The position numbers and the translations under genes were made by a program. Under the pieces are notes generated by a model. That model was not told where the DNA came from. It made no database searches and was given only the letters and a program-made list of their open reading frames with translations. Source: Dichotomopilus funicola (Eukaryota; Ascomycota; Sordariomycetes; Sordariales; Chaetomiaceae). From it: a stretch of 64,000 nucleotides of DNA. The DNA lies in the NCBI RefSeq assembly GCF_033296635.1, contig NW_026944027.1, positions 62,001 through 126,000 on the forward strand, in the 5' to 3' direction. The first letter of the stretch is position 1. The number at the start of each line of letters is the position of its first letter. Positions 23,727-34,747 of the stretch are shown piece after piece.

Positions 23727-26168
23727 TCAGATGAACCCCGGGGGCGGAACACTGTTGAATTTTGGAGGGAGCGGAGGCAGAGCCCTGTTTGGCGGCGGGG
23801 CCGGCGGCGGGCCCCCCGCGTCCGACTGGGACGTGGCTGGCTGGGACCAGCTCCGTCTCTGGAGGACTGGATGCGACGGAGGCTCAAGGCGCAAGTACTG
23901 GGATGATCTCGGGGCCGATTTCTCAGGCAGCGTAGCCGTCGCATGCTGGTTTTGGTGCTGCGGCTGTTGTTGTGTTTGCGGAGCATCGGACCGAATGTAT
24001 GGCGAAGGAGAGAGTAGCGAGGATCTATCGACTTGGGGCGCCGAGTTAAAGCTGACTCTCCGCGGCCGGGACGAGAATGTCTGGGGGCCGAATGGTGACG
24101 GTTCAGCGTATGTGCCAAGCGAAGTATTCGAACGAGGGGGCTGATCTTGAAGCGGGAAGGTTGAAGCCCGAGGTGACGGGGTCGGGACGAAGTCTTTTGA
24201 GTACCTCCGGTCCATGGGTGGGACAACATCTGCCGTGTTCTCTTGCGTTGAAATTCCCGAGTCACGAAGCGACTCCTCGCGGATGCGTTTCGCCAGCTCG
24301 CTTTCCGCCCGATGGGGTGACGGGAGGGTGACGGCAGGGGTAAGCGGGGTACCTGACGGGGGCGTGCTGGTTCCTTCGGTGACGGTACCTCGGCTCAAGG
24401 ACGAAAGAGCGGGGGACGGTTGATCTTCGACTAGGGACAACGGGCGGGGGTTAATGGACAAAGCCGTCGGAGGTGGCCGCCGGCTGCCCATGCGCGAGAG
24501 CAGGGGAGATGCCGACGATTGTGTTGGCATCGCGCCGGGAGTCGCCCTCGCAAAAGATAAGCGCTTGGTTGATCCGAGCGAAGCCGATGTGAAAGGTGCG
24601 GAAGACTCGGGTTGCCTCATGTTAGAATATGTTGATGCGGGCCGATGAGGAGTCTGCGCCGTGCTAGCGCCCATCCCAAGGACATGGTTGAGTGCTTGGA
24701 CGGACTGCCTTCGGTCAATAATCGCCATCGCATTCGGACGCATTCTAGGCTGCGATGCGTCCTCGTACTCTGGGAACTCTGACATTGAATCAAGCTCCCC
24801 AAACGAGTCACGAATGGGTGAGCATGCCGGCGAGGAGCCAACGGATGTAACCATAGTTCGTTGGCTGGATGAAATGTAGGACAGCCGATTATAGCTATCC
24901 CTCAAAGAATCGAGTTGTCTCCCTTCATGAGAAATGAAACTGGAAGTGGAGGTGCCGTCAAAAGACTGCTCACGGGCTGGCGAGTACTGGGCCGGGCTAG
25001 AAATCGGCAGGCTTCCATCCCAGGTCTGGTCGGCCGTCATGACCTGGGAAAACCGGCTTGGTGTCTTCGGGACGGCCGTCCGCTGGGGCGTTTGGCTTTT
25101 GAGCTCGTTCTCGTCGGTCCCTATCTTCGGCCTGCCAGTTTCTGACAAAACCTTGCGCCCTCCTAATTTCTCGATTTCCCGCCGGAGCGCCGCAATCCAG
25201 CTCTCCATGTCTTCGGCGCTTTCAAACACCATCAAGAATGCCGGAGAGGGTCGCCGCTCTGCGCCGCGGAAAGGGAGCCGAGCGCGAAGGGAAGACTGTG
25301 GGCCAGGTGAGTGATCAGCATCCGCGACGGATGACACCTGAACCACCCAGTGGCGACCAGGTATGGCGTCGCTCGCAAAAGCGGCTGAGTCTTTCCCCAG
25401 CTCTAGTACTCGCTCCGGATGTCGGTCATAGGTGCCTTCGCTCGCATATTGCAACAGATGCCCCGATGTCGTAAGGATATACACCTTGGTGGTCCACTCG
25501 AACCTCGGCGCTGAACCAGATCCATTTCTTCGATGACCCCTCTTCGGTTTCTCACCAGCCAAGTCGTCGAGGCCGTCCAATGCCCTTGGGTTGAGTAGCC
25601 CAGCAAGCGAAGCGCTGCTCTTGTGGGTGTGCATGCGCAAAACAACTTCCGCCGGTACGGTGCATGCAGGAAGTTGAGCATGCTTGATCGTCTGCCGATA
25701 TGCTTGGTATAATGGAGGTGAGTTCGGGGCCTCGCATTTTTCCGCGTTGTGTTGCGGGCGGACAACGCTTTCGGATTTCTTGTGCTTCAAGGCGGGCCCG
25801 CTGGGGAGAACACGGGACAAAGAGGGCAACGAGATTTCTGAACGATGCCCCTGTCCATTCTGAGAGCCATAGGGCCAGTTGATCTCGGCGAATGAAGCCC
25901 GGATGCCTCCCAGCCGTTGGGAAGCGTCTCGCGGGGTCGATGGCCTGCTGTTGTCGTCGCCGCCTTTGCCGCGGCCGAATATATTCCTCAGGCCAAGCCT
26001 CGATTCCCTCTTGCGCGTCTTATCCCCTGGTTCCGGTCGCAACGGTACCCTGAGCGCATCCACAGTGTCGGTGTGCAGATCAGGCTGGTGTATCCTCCTT
26101 GAGTGTGAGCCTTGGCTAGTGCTGGTATCGGACGACTCCGGGGAGGCCGGCTCTAAAAAATTGTGCAT
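23727..26168 (-). CDS. PH-domain protein with long disordered tail
   Basis: Single exon of 813 residues from ATG 26168. The frame stays open to an earlier ATG at 26264, which would add 32 residues; the Met-His-Asn start is preferred because the extra residues look like leader. The N-terminal part is basic and Ser-rich (KTRKRESRLGLRNIFGRGK). A pleckstrin-homology-like fold covers about residues 215-332, from FEWTTKVYIL through HWVVQV to FLMVFESAEDMESWIAALRR, with the Trp of the last helix conserved. The rest is Ser/Pro-rich and probably disordered, ending in a poly-Pro stretch. It likely binds membrane phosphoinositides and acts in signalling or polarity, which is inference from the domain alone. 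Confidence 0.85.
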   Translation of the reverse strand: MHNFLEPASPESSDTSTSQGSHSRRIHQPDLHTDTVDALRVPLRPEPGDKTRKRESRLGLRNIFGRGKGGDDNSRPSTPRDASQRLGGIRASFAEINWPYGSQNGQGHRSEISLPSLSRVLPSGPALKHKKSESVVRPQHNAEKCEAPNSPPLYQAYRQTIKHAQLPACTVPAEVVLRMHTHKSSASLAGLLNPRALDGLDDLAGEKPKRGHRRNGSGSAPRFEWTTKVYILTTSGHLLQYASEGTYDRHPERVLELGKDSAAFASDAIPGRHWVVQVSSVADADHSPGPQSSLRARLPFRGAERRPSPAFLMVFESAEDMESWIAALRREIEKLGGRKVLSETGRPKIGTDENELKSQTPQRTAVPKTPSRFSQVMTADQTWDGSLPISSPAQYSPAREQSFDGTSTSSFISHEGRQLDSLRDSYNRLSYISSSQRTMVTSVGSSPACSPIRDSFGELDSMSEFPEYEDASQPRMRPNAMAIIDRRQSVQALNHVLGMGASTAQTPHRPASTYSNMRQPESSAPFTSASLGSTKRLSFARATPGAMPTQSSASPLLSRMGSRRPPPTALSINPRPLSLVEDQPSPALSSLSRGTVTEGTSTPPSGTPLTPAVTLPSPHRAESELAKRIREESLRDSGISTQENTADVVPPMDRRYSKDFVPTPSPRASTFPLQDQPPRSNTSLGTYAEPSPFGPQTFSSRPRRVSFNSAPQVDRSSLLSPSPYIRSDAPQTQQQPQHQNQHATATLPEKSAPRSSQYLRLEPPSHPVLQRRSWSQPATSQSDAGGPPPAPPPNRALPPLPPKFNSVPPPGFI

Positions 26169-29100
26169 GATGGGCGAGATGGGGGGTTGGAAGAGAAGGA
26201 AACGGCAGATACGCCGCTTAAATGCACTGGCAAATGGTGTATGTTGTTTCCTGGGTGGGCGCAATGGACCACTGAGACCCTTTCTCCATTAGAAACGGCG
26301 TTGTTATGGCCCCGGTCAGAGAAACCACAAGAGGGTGATAGGTGCCGTAGTGGGTTCCCGATGTGTGCACTGTAAAATGCAAGGCTGAGTGCTGTCGCTG
26401 CGTATGTATCGCACGTCAAGTTGAAGAAAAATAAAAAGGAGAGAAGTCGTGTCAGGAACGGATGCTGACGCGTGAAAACAAGGCAAGCTCTGCGTCGAAC
26501 GGCGTGGGCGCGTCTCGGTCCGGCTGATGCGGGACACGGATCTTTGGGTAGGATGGCGCAAAAGAACACACGACTTTGGCGGAGATTTTGCCAAAGCCAC
26601 GACACTCGAATTTCCTCCTGCGGACCGTGCCACATACACCTCGAGGTGTCAGGCCGTGTGGGGATCAAGACGGAACGAATGAATGAATGACTGTGGTAAT
26701 GAACGACCAAGGAAGGAGCGAAAAAAAGGACCAAGGAATCAATGAATGTCACGAGCGGGCAGAATCCAGCACCGTCAGGGTAGGAACGAGACAGCGCGGT
26801 TGGGGGCACGCAAATACTATATAAATTGAGGGAGCAGAGAATGGGACGCAAGCTCGTAACCCAGAAAGCTGGTTGGAGGGGATGAACCTGGGCGCAGACA
26901 GGGTGCAGGCGGGTGCGGCTGCGCCAGCGATGTTTCCGGCTTTGTCAGAAACGCCCACAAAACGTTTCGGTACTTCAAGGTTCCATCTCGGAGGGCTACC
27001 ATCTGGGGTTCCCGCCCTGAGCGCGTGTAATTCTTGTCTCGGCCATCTGTTTGGTCCAGAAACATTGAAAATTCAGGTTGTTTTTACCCCATTCGCCCCC
27101 ACATGTTATTCGCTCTCTTTTGGCTCTCCAGCACGCCCAGCTCATAACTTCACCTAAGGTATTTTCCATTGATTTCTCACCATAAGTTACCAATACTACT
27201 GTGTATGTTCACTCATACGGCACTCCCGTTCCCCAGCATGACCGAGCGAAATGAACAAAAGCAAATTCTCAACTCGGGGTTGCATCGAGGCGTGGACAAG
27301 GGGAGGACAACCCCGGCAGCCCATCTGCCCTTGTCGAATGGAATTCCACCTTGAATGGGGCGACCCATGCTTCGGCGTGCTCGCGTTCAGGGAACATGTT
27401 TCCGAGCCAAGCATGTCTGAGTTCGAGGTTGCATCGAGGGTCGACCTTCCGAGGCCCGGCAGCCTGGGCGAAGATCTGAATTTTTTTTTTTTTTTTCTTC
27501 AGGTGGCCCTTCGTGGTCAACGAGATGCAAAGGGAAAAATCGCAGCGAAGACGCCTCGTCTCGATCTCCAACCGCAAAGATATCGAGTACGAAGTACTTG
27601 AGGTGTCCCGGTCGCACAAAGCCGTCCTTTTCAGAACAAGTGGGCTTCAGCTCCTATGCCGAGGCTGCATCTGCCCGCTCTCATGTCTCACTAACACAAC
27701 CTTATAAATCATTCGGCGCTCCAATCCTGGCGCCGACATAGGTAGTAGGTGTTTCCGGCTGAGGTCCCGCGAATGTCAACCCGTCAGCCTGGGGTATTCG
27801 CTGTGAGATTCTGTCAACAAATCCAAAAAAAAACTGACAACAAGCGAGCCCAAGAAGTTCGACTGGTGTTTCGTTCAGCGCTGGGAGTTTGGCGGGCCGA
27901 GCTAACGGCTCGGCACCGGACCTCCCCGCGATCGGATACCTCCATAAACGAACTCAGCTACCCACGAGGGACTTCCCATATTGGGCTTCCCTCGACCATG
28001 ATACTGTGTACATATACTAGTGCACTACACGTGTACGGGTACAGGACACCCCAACCTGGAGGGATACTGCAATGTGGAGCAGCAGGTGTTAAAGCCGCTG
28101 ATTCCGGGTCCGAAGGCTCAATATCATAACCCACCGAGCCTACTCATACGCGTAGTTACTTTTGAGGAGGTCAGATGTTGCGTTACCCCAGACGAATCTC
28201 TCGCCATCAAACATGTGTTGCGGACTTCCAGCTCTTCAGCTCGAGCAGCTCCCCGCCAAAACCCACCGAAAGCAGCTGGAGTCCTTGAATCTCCACCCGA
28301 GTGGGGTGGCGGCATGCTTCAGGGTCGCACGCCCGTTCTCCCCCTGTTCCGTAAAAAGGCTTGGGCTAACTGCTGCAGGGCGGGGGCCGCTTCACGGAGA
28401 CGAGAAAGGAAAAGAAGGAGCAAAAGATAAAACGGGAGAGACACGTCGATCTTGATTCATCTCGCGGCAAGCCGCATTCCCTTGCAGCCGAAGAGAACCT
28501 TCTCTCTGTTGCCTGCCTATCGATCCTCGTCAGCGCTTCACGCATCAGCGCTCTCCCTCACCCCTTGTCCCCAGGATCGAGAGCCTGACGGTCGCTGAGT
28601 GGGCAACGACAAAAACACATGTCCCAGTCAGTGGCTGGGAGCTGGGCAAGCTGGGTCAGGAAGAAAGGCAAAAGGGGGTGGGAAACCAACACCAAATTGA
28701 CGGCTTCCCAGATCAATAAAAAGATAGGAAATCCAGATCTTGCGCCTTAACCGGTAAGAGCCAAGTCGTGAAGAGGTCGCATCCATCCTGTGTTGTGATG
28801 AGATAGCCAGCCCATGCGTGCCATGCGATCGAGTGTGCATTTGTGCGTTCCATGGCATGGCAGCACGCCTCGTGGTTTGAGGTGGACCCGCTTTTCGTTC
28901 TTCGATTCGAACGTCCTTGAATCTTGACCTCGAAAATTCATTGGAACCCTTTGCCCCCCTTCAAGCTAGTCGTTGGGAACAAGTTCTCGTTCCTGCATTA
29001 GTGCCAGACAATGTGCATTCCTTTCCTGCCAAAACCCTGCGCTGACGCGATCAAGCTGATGACAGCTCCAAGCCTTTGTACCTTACATACCGCGTTGTAA

Positions 29101-30445
29101 TGGAAGGAAACCTATCCCATGGTAGGCCTTTTCCATTGGTACTGGAGGTCACCCAAAGCCTTGCGCACCTACCTAAGCAATAACGGACCAACCGCTTGGC
29201 GAGTGACCTACACATAGTAATTGCTTACTAGTGTATGTAGGTACTGTAGTGTACTGGACCTACGGAGATGGCTCCAGCTTGAAAGTCCGGGAGGTCCGGT
29301 AATACCGTTGCCAGGTTATCAAGGGTTCCCAAGCCCCGTCGGCTCTTTCTTACCACTCCCGTTAGCTCGTCGACTTGCCCCCCATTCTAAACCGAGAACG
29401 TGCAAGCCCGGCAACGGTAGGGCTTGCCAAGTCAGCCGCGACTTCGCGGAGGAACGAGACATGCATGGGAGACATGTGAGCGTTGCCTTGGGTCCGATGC
29501 GAAGCGAAAAAGACTCTAAAAAAAGAAGAGGAAAATGCTTTCGCTGCAGTTTCTTCCATTCGTTCGTGAACCGATCGACACCAGCGATGGCCAAAACAAG
29601 CACGAGTGGCTTAGCAAGCACGTGGCTCTCGGTAGCCTGATTGACAAACATCACCATCTGTATGTGTGAGACCGACAAACAAGTCTGCTGTTCGTCCCGT
29701 CTACCCGCCCGCTTGACCCCCGGCCGAGCGACCTCCCAGTCTCTAGAGCAGCTCAACCAACCAACCCACTCTGTATGGATCTGTACCCGAGTGACAGCAT
29801 TGGTTGTTTTCGTTGATTTTCTTGTGGCTGAGTCCAGTCCCTCACAATAATCACATCACAGAGGCTCACAGCGGCGGCCAACCAGCGACGACTACATCAT
29901 TAATGAAAAAAACGGCAGGTACATGTATGGCTGACCACAAAAACAGAAAAGCAACTTTCTGGGGCATCGCCGTTTGTGTGTCAAGTAGTTCTCAGCCCGG
30001 GTACCAACAAGCATGCACGACATTCCGACTAGAATCGACCCGTCTCCTTGAAGAAAACAAAGACCTCGATAGTGGGCTGCTTGACCGTGCAACAAACCAC
30101 ATTCGGTACTCGTACTCATACATGATGATTGCTCAAAACTCCCTTCCCCGCCGCCCCCCCAAACGCCGATTCTCCCAAAGCTATGCTGCCTGATCCCTGA
30201 ATGACTGTGGAAACAGTCGGGATGGTACCGATATCCCGTGTCTATAAGCAAAGAAAGGGAGAAAAGAAAGGACATTGGACCTAACATTGTGATGGAAAAA
30301 AGAATGACGAGAGGGAAGGGTGAAAGGAAAGGGATAAGAAAATGGAAAAGAAAGCAAAGAGTAGAGGAAACAAACCCCACGCCCAAGACTTCCGACGGGC
30401 CCAAAACAAGGGACGAGTTCTCGGGAAGTACTGCTGCAAGCTGGC
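26169..30445. other. Gene-poor 4.3-kb stretch
   Basis: The first few hundred bases are the promoter of the PH gene; a TATA-like string (ATATAAA) sits near 26820. From about 26900 to 30445 I see no frame with protein character and no set of in-phase exons. It contains a T16 run and several short TAGGTAC-like strings (28980-29250, 27740). An unrecognised non-coding RNA cannot be excluded. Confidence 0.5.
27481..27496. repeat. T16 homopolymer
   Basis: Sixteen consecutive T residues followed by CTTC in non-coding sequence. It is prone to length variation and sequencing error. Confidence 0.8.
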
Positions 30446-31710
30446 CTACTCAATTTTGGCAGAAGGACCCCCAGTGGCAGCAGGAGAGGCTACTTTGGCC
30501 CCATCGTCGTCGGAAACCGACACTGAGTGGTTGAGACGCGAAGAATGCGGCGGTTCATGGCTCGCCGATGTATCGTTGCTGCCGTGTGTATCGAACAGCT
30601 TCCGCTCTATTCGCAAGGATTCCGGTTAGCGGGTGTCTCAAATGCTATGTCGAGGCACGCTGGGCCGTATCTAGGGGAGAATAACTTACCCAGCTCTCGA
30701 ATACGATGCCTCAGCATCTGGTTCTCCCGCACCAGCATCTGGGCCTCGGCCTGGTAGAAGGCACAATCATCTCGGCCACCCAAAGCCCACTGCTCGCCGC
30801 TGTCGGCACTGATGGAGGTGGAACGCATCCGGGGCGAAGCGTTGCGGCTCGGGGTGCGCGACCGGTGGCGCAAATCGGCGCGGGCCATATCGAACGAAGT
30901 CCGTGGGAAGACGGGCGACCGCGGCAGCGAGCCGGAACCCGGATAAATGGGTTGCGGCGACGAGGTCACACCCGGCGCACCGGGCACAGGAATGGGCACG
31001 GGCGCCGCGGACGTGGGTACAGAACGGTCGGAGGCCTCATCACCGGTGACGGCCGATGGGTTCTGTTGTTGCTGGCGCTGGACTTGGGCCTGGAGATCGC
31101 GGATCTGAGCCAGGAGCCGGTTGACCTGGAACTCCTGCTCGTTCTCTAGCTCCTGATGAAGCTCCCCAAGGCTAGGGGCGCGGCTGTGATAAGGGATCCT
31201 GTTGGTAGCGGCTAGGCGTGGTGAGGCAGCGATAGGGACCGGGCTACTAGCTTGGAAGCTCGCGCTATGCTGGCCGTGGCTACTGTACTGGCTGTGGCTA
31301 TTGTGGTGACTGTGGCCGTTATGTTGGCTGTGGCCGTTACCATGACCGTTCTGACCGTTCTGACTCCCTTGGCTGTCCGATACCATCTCGCCGGGTGCGG
31401 GCATCGAGGGGTCCGCCATTTGAAGGTTCATAAGCACTTGTGAACGACGGCGGTCGGTGTGGGGAGACTGGTTGCGGGGCGAAAGGGGACTGTTTGGCGA
31501 GCCTAGACGAGACAGATTAGATTAATACGGAAAACCGACCTCGACTGTTTTTTTTGAATTCGTATTAGACATACCCCCGGGAGACTCGCGTTGCAGGCCG
31601 GCATTCAAGGTGGCTGCTGCTTGGAGGGAAATGGATGGGTGTCGTGCGGGAGAGCCGGAGGGGGGGCCTTCCCCATTCAAAGCCCGGGAGAGCTCGCCAT
31701 CCGGTGCCAT
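30446..31710 (-). CDS. Unknown fungal protein with two coiled coils
   Basis: Three exons (31710-31575, 31502-30690, 30606-30446) join in phase to 369 residues; I do not recognise the family. The N-terminus (MAPDGELSRALNGEG) is followed by Ser/Pro-rich sequence (SPNSPLSPRNQSP). A His/Asn/Gly/Ser-rich low-complexity stretch lies at about residues 110-135. The first coiled coil is at about 153-190 (ELHQELENEQEF onward, ending in Gln repeats). Residues 200-290 are Pro/Ser-rich with RS-type motifs. A second leucine-heptad helix at about 293-325 (MLVRENQMLRHRIREL) crosses the last intron. The last exon adds an acidic Ser-rich tail. The coiled coils suggest dimerisation, perhaps as a cytoskeletal or signalling scaffold, but nothing more specific is supported. 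Confidence 0.8.
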
Positions 31711-33092
31711 GTTTAGAAGCGGAACTTTGCGGTGATAAACTAGGTGGCTTGTTTGGATTGCTTGTCGCAGGAGTAGCGGCGGGTGGCCGAGAAAGGGTGG
31801 GAACCGACGCCCGTCCTTAGTCTTAAGGTTGAAAAGATATTTGGCCGAGAAAGGGAAATGGAGGTTGAGGGAGAAATGTGGTGACGGGTAGCCGGCCTAG
31901 AGGTGGGTCGACCTGGACGGAAATGAAAATGGGAATCTTCGAAGCTGGAAGGCAGTTGCAGCCTAGCGGAACAAACGAGAACAAGAACAAGAACTGCCCG
32001 TGAGAAAATCACGGTTCATCAAAAATATCAATGGTACAAATGATGTGATGCTTGCTCCTCAAACGGCCAGCCCTTGATGTTTTGGGAGTGGTGAACCAGT
32101 AGCCTACCGGTGAGGCAAAGGGGGGTTGAGTTAATAGTCAACTGAGGACGAGGTCAAGCGGCAGTAGAAGAAATGGACACCAGGTGGCCTATTTAACGTC
32201 TCTGCAGCATGGATGCTTTGTCTGTCGCCTGAAGCTCGCAGTTCTTCGCAGGTTGATGCAGGTGCTTCAACCGCCCAACGGGTTCCCGCGTGACGCAACT
32301 GGAATAGAAAGCCGGGTCCCGACCAGTCGGGTGCTCGGCGTGCACACAAAAGTGGGGCATAGGCGTCACCTCTCACCTCACACCTTTCTTTCGCTGTGAT
32401 CGCTCGGTTGGATCAGCCGATGACAATGACAAAGTATTGGGGCTCCTAGAACTTTGTGACTCTAAAGCTACTGATATCACTTAGAGCACCAAAAGGCAAT
32501 ACCATCTTCCGATTTGATATTCGCTGTGCTCAAGGGGGACCACTTTTCGCCAGGCCAAGCCCACTTACTCAACTTGGAATTGTCATGAGCCGCCGAGCCA
32601 CAGAGCGTCATTCACTCCAACCATGCGCCGAGACCTGAGGAGCTTCCCAGCAACCGAGCTGTCGGGCTGGGGATGCGAATACCCCCGTCATGTTATTATT
32701 CTAACGAGCTTTTCTTCAAGGGTTATCGTTTTCCGGTCGAACACAGGTAACTTTCATCAAATGGGGGGGAAGGACGGACCCCACTTACCACAACCATCCT
32801 ACCATGGACAAGGGGACCTGCTATGTAACGTACCTGGCCCATCATTGACCACTTGCGCATTCCGAACAAACCCCAACTCCCATCGTCGCTCAGTGAGGAG
32901 TGCCGCGAATCTTGTTTATAAGGGCGAACTTTAAGGAATAATTTTCGGTCTTTCACGGCCAACACCCCAACCGACTCCAGCCTTAGAAGAAAACGAGCTC
33001 TAGCCTCGGCTCGAGATATTGGAATTCGCAAAAGAGCGAGAGGACGGGAGAGAGCATTAGGTGTTGATGGGGATAGCTAGGCAGGGGATAAC
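31711..33092. promoter_or_regulatory. Divergent intergenic region upstream of L2HGDH
   Basis: A 1.38-kb gap between two outward-facing starts. No credible reading frame and no recognised site. Confidence 0.4.
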
Positions 33093-34370
33093 ATGCGCTC
33101 TGTCCTAAACTTTCATCCCCGGAGGCCAAAACACCTCATCTCCTTCGCTTCTCAAACCGTTCGTGCGTTTTCCCACACCCACCCACTCCATGCCGATTTC
33201 ACCCACGTGGTAATAGGTGGCGGCGTGGTTGGCCTTGCCATCGCTCAAAACCTCGCCCGGAGGTCGGCCACGGGATCCAGTCCCAACAGCAGCACCCTTC
33301 TCCTTGAGCGCCACGACGCCGTCGGCACAGAGACCTCCTCCCGCAACAGCGAAGTCATTCACGCCGGTATCTACTACGGCGCCAACTCCCTCAAAACCAC
33401 ACTCTGCCTGCAAGGCAAGGCCCTCCTATACAACTTTTGCGCCCAGCACGCCGTGCCTCACCGTCGCACCGGCAAATGGATAGTGGCCCAGACTCCCGGC
33501 CAGCGCGCCGCGCTGCAGCAAGTTCACGACTTTTGCGTTCGCGACATCCACGTCCCCGTGCGCTGGGTTAGCGCCGACGAGGCTTCCAAGCGGGAACCCG
33601 CGGTGCGCGCCGGTGCAGGCATCCTGGAGAGCCCAACCACTGGAATCGTGGATAGCCACGCGCTGATGCTAGCTCTACTCGGCCAGTTCGAGGACGCGGG
33701 CGGGACGCTGGCGCTGGGCAGCGCCGTCGAAGCCATCACCCCCCTGGGCCATGGGAGTAACAACACCACCGACGGCAGCGAGGGTTGGGAGCTGACGGTC
33801 CGTGACGCCGCCACGGGTGAAACCTCCACCATCACCGCCGAGACCATCATCAACTCGGCCGGCCTCGGCGCCGTCGCGGTCCACAACATGATCGTCCCGG
33901 CTTCGGAACACAAGCAAATGTACTACGCCAAGGGCAACTACTTCTCTTACTCAGCCTCCGCCCCAAAAGTCAACACCCTCATCTACCCGGCCCCGGAACC
34001 CGGCCACGGTGGCCTCGGGACCCATCTTACCCTCGATCTGGGCGGGCGCATCAAATTCGGCCCAGACGTCGAGTGGGTCGATTCGGCCGACGATCTCGTA
34101 GTAAACGTGTCACGACTAGCTCAGACAGCGGCAGAAGTGAAAAAGTACTTGCCCGGGCTGGACGAGACCCAGCTCCAGCCCGACTATGCTGGGATCCGGC
34201 CGAAACTGGGGAAACAGGGTGCTGTGGCGGTGGGGAAGGGGTTTGTAGACTTTGCGATCCGGAAGGAGGAGGGGTATCGGGGGTGGGTGAATTTGTTGAA
34301 CATTGAGAGCCCTGGGCTTACGAGCAGTCTCGCGATCGCCGAGAAAGTGAGCAGGTTGTTATACTCCTAG
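33093..34370 (+). CDS. L2HGDH: Mitochondrial L-2-hydroxyglutarate dehydrogenase
   Basis: FAD-dependent oxidoreductase that converts L-2-hydroxyglutarate, a side product of malate dehydrogenase, back to 2-oxoglutarate. Single exon, 425 residues, normal for the family. Residues 1-30 are Arg-rich without acidic residues, like a mitochondrial presequence. The FAD-binding motif VIGGGVVGLAIAQNLARR starts near residue 40, and the family signature SSRNSEVIHAGIYY follows near residue 85. The later motif INSAGLGA and the conserved end (DYAGIRPKLG, then NIESPGLTSSLAIA) are also present. The DAO-fold family is certain; the substrate is inferred from the HAGIYY and IESPGLTSS signatures. Confidence 0.93.
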   Translation: MRSVLNFHPRRPKHLISFASQTVRAFSHTHPLHADFTHVVIGGGVVGLAIAQNLARRSATGSSPNSSTLLLERHDAVGTETSSRNSEVIHAGIYYGANSLKTTLCLQGKALLYNFCAQHAVPHRRTGKWIVAQTPGQRAALQQVHDFCVRDIHVPVRWVSADEASKREPAVRAGAGILESPTTGIVDSHALMLALLGQFEDAGGTLALGSAVEAITPLGHGSNNTTDGSEGWELTVRDAATGETSTITAETIINSAGLGAVAVHNMIVPASEHKQMYYAKGNYFSYSASAPKVNTLIYPAPEPGHGGLGTHLTLDLGGRIKFGPDVEWVDSADDLVVNVSRLAQTAAEVKKYLPGLDETQLQPDYAGIRPKLGKQGAVAVGKGFVDFAIRKEEGYRGWVNLLNIESPGLTSSLAIAEKVSRLLYS

Positions 34371-34747
34371 AACTCGAGTACGAGATATGATCTTAAGAAG
34401 AAATTTATAAGATCAGAAAAGGAACTACAGGAAAAGCGACCCTAGTTTCGACCGACAAACAATTTACCCTCGGAGGGCTTTTTTTATTAGAACTTTCGTG
34501 TTCGTCATTATTTAAGACCAAGAGTTATGTTTCCCCTGCCGTCGCTGATCCGCTCAAAGAAAAAAAACCCGTAGCCACAATTTGGTGCTTCCAGCCACGA
34601 ACACGAAGCTAACTAAATACAAAATGTACTCCAAGTCACGCTGTGCATAAAAGTACCTGATGCATCCTGAACCAACTCATACGCACCCCTGAACGCCAGA
34701 TAATTCCCATCCGAAAACACCTTAAGTATGGTATGCCCGCGACCAAC
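34371..34747. other. Short gap between converging genes
   Basis: A 377-base A+T-richer spacer between the 3' ends of L2HGDH and the DUF2415 gene. It presumably holds both 3' untranslated regions. Confidence 0.5.
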
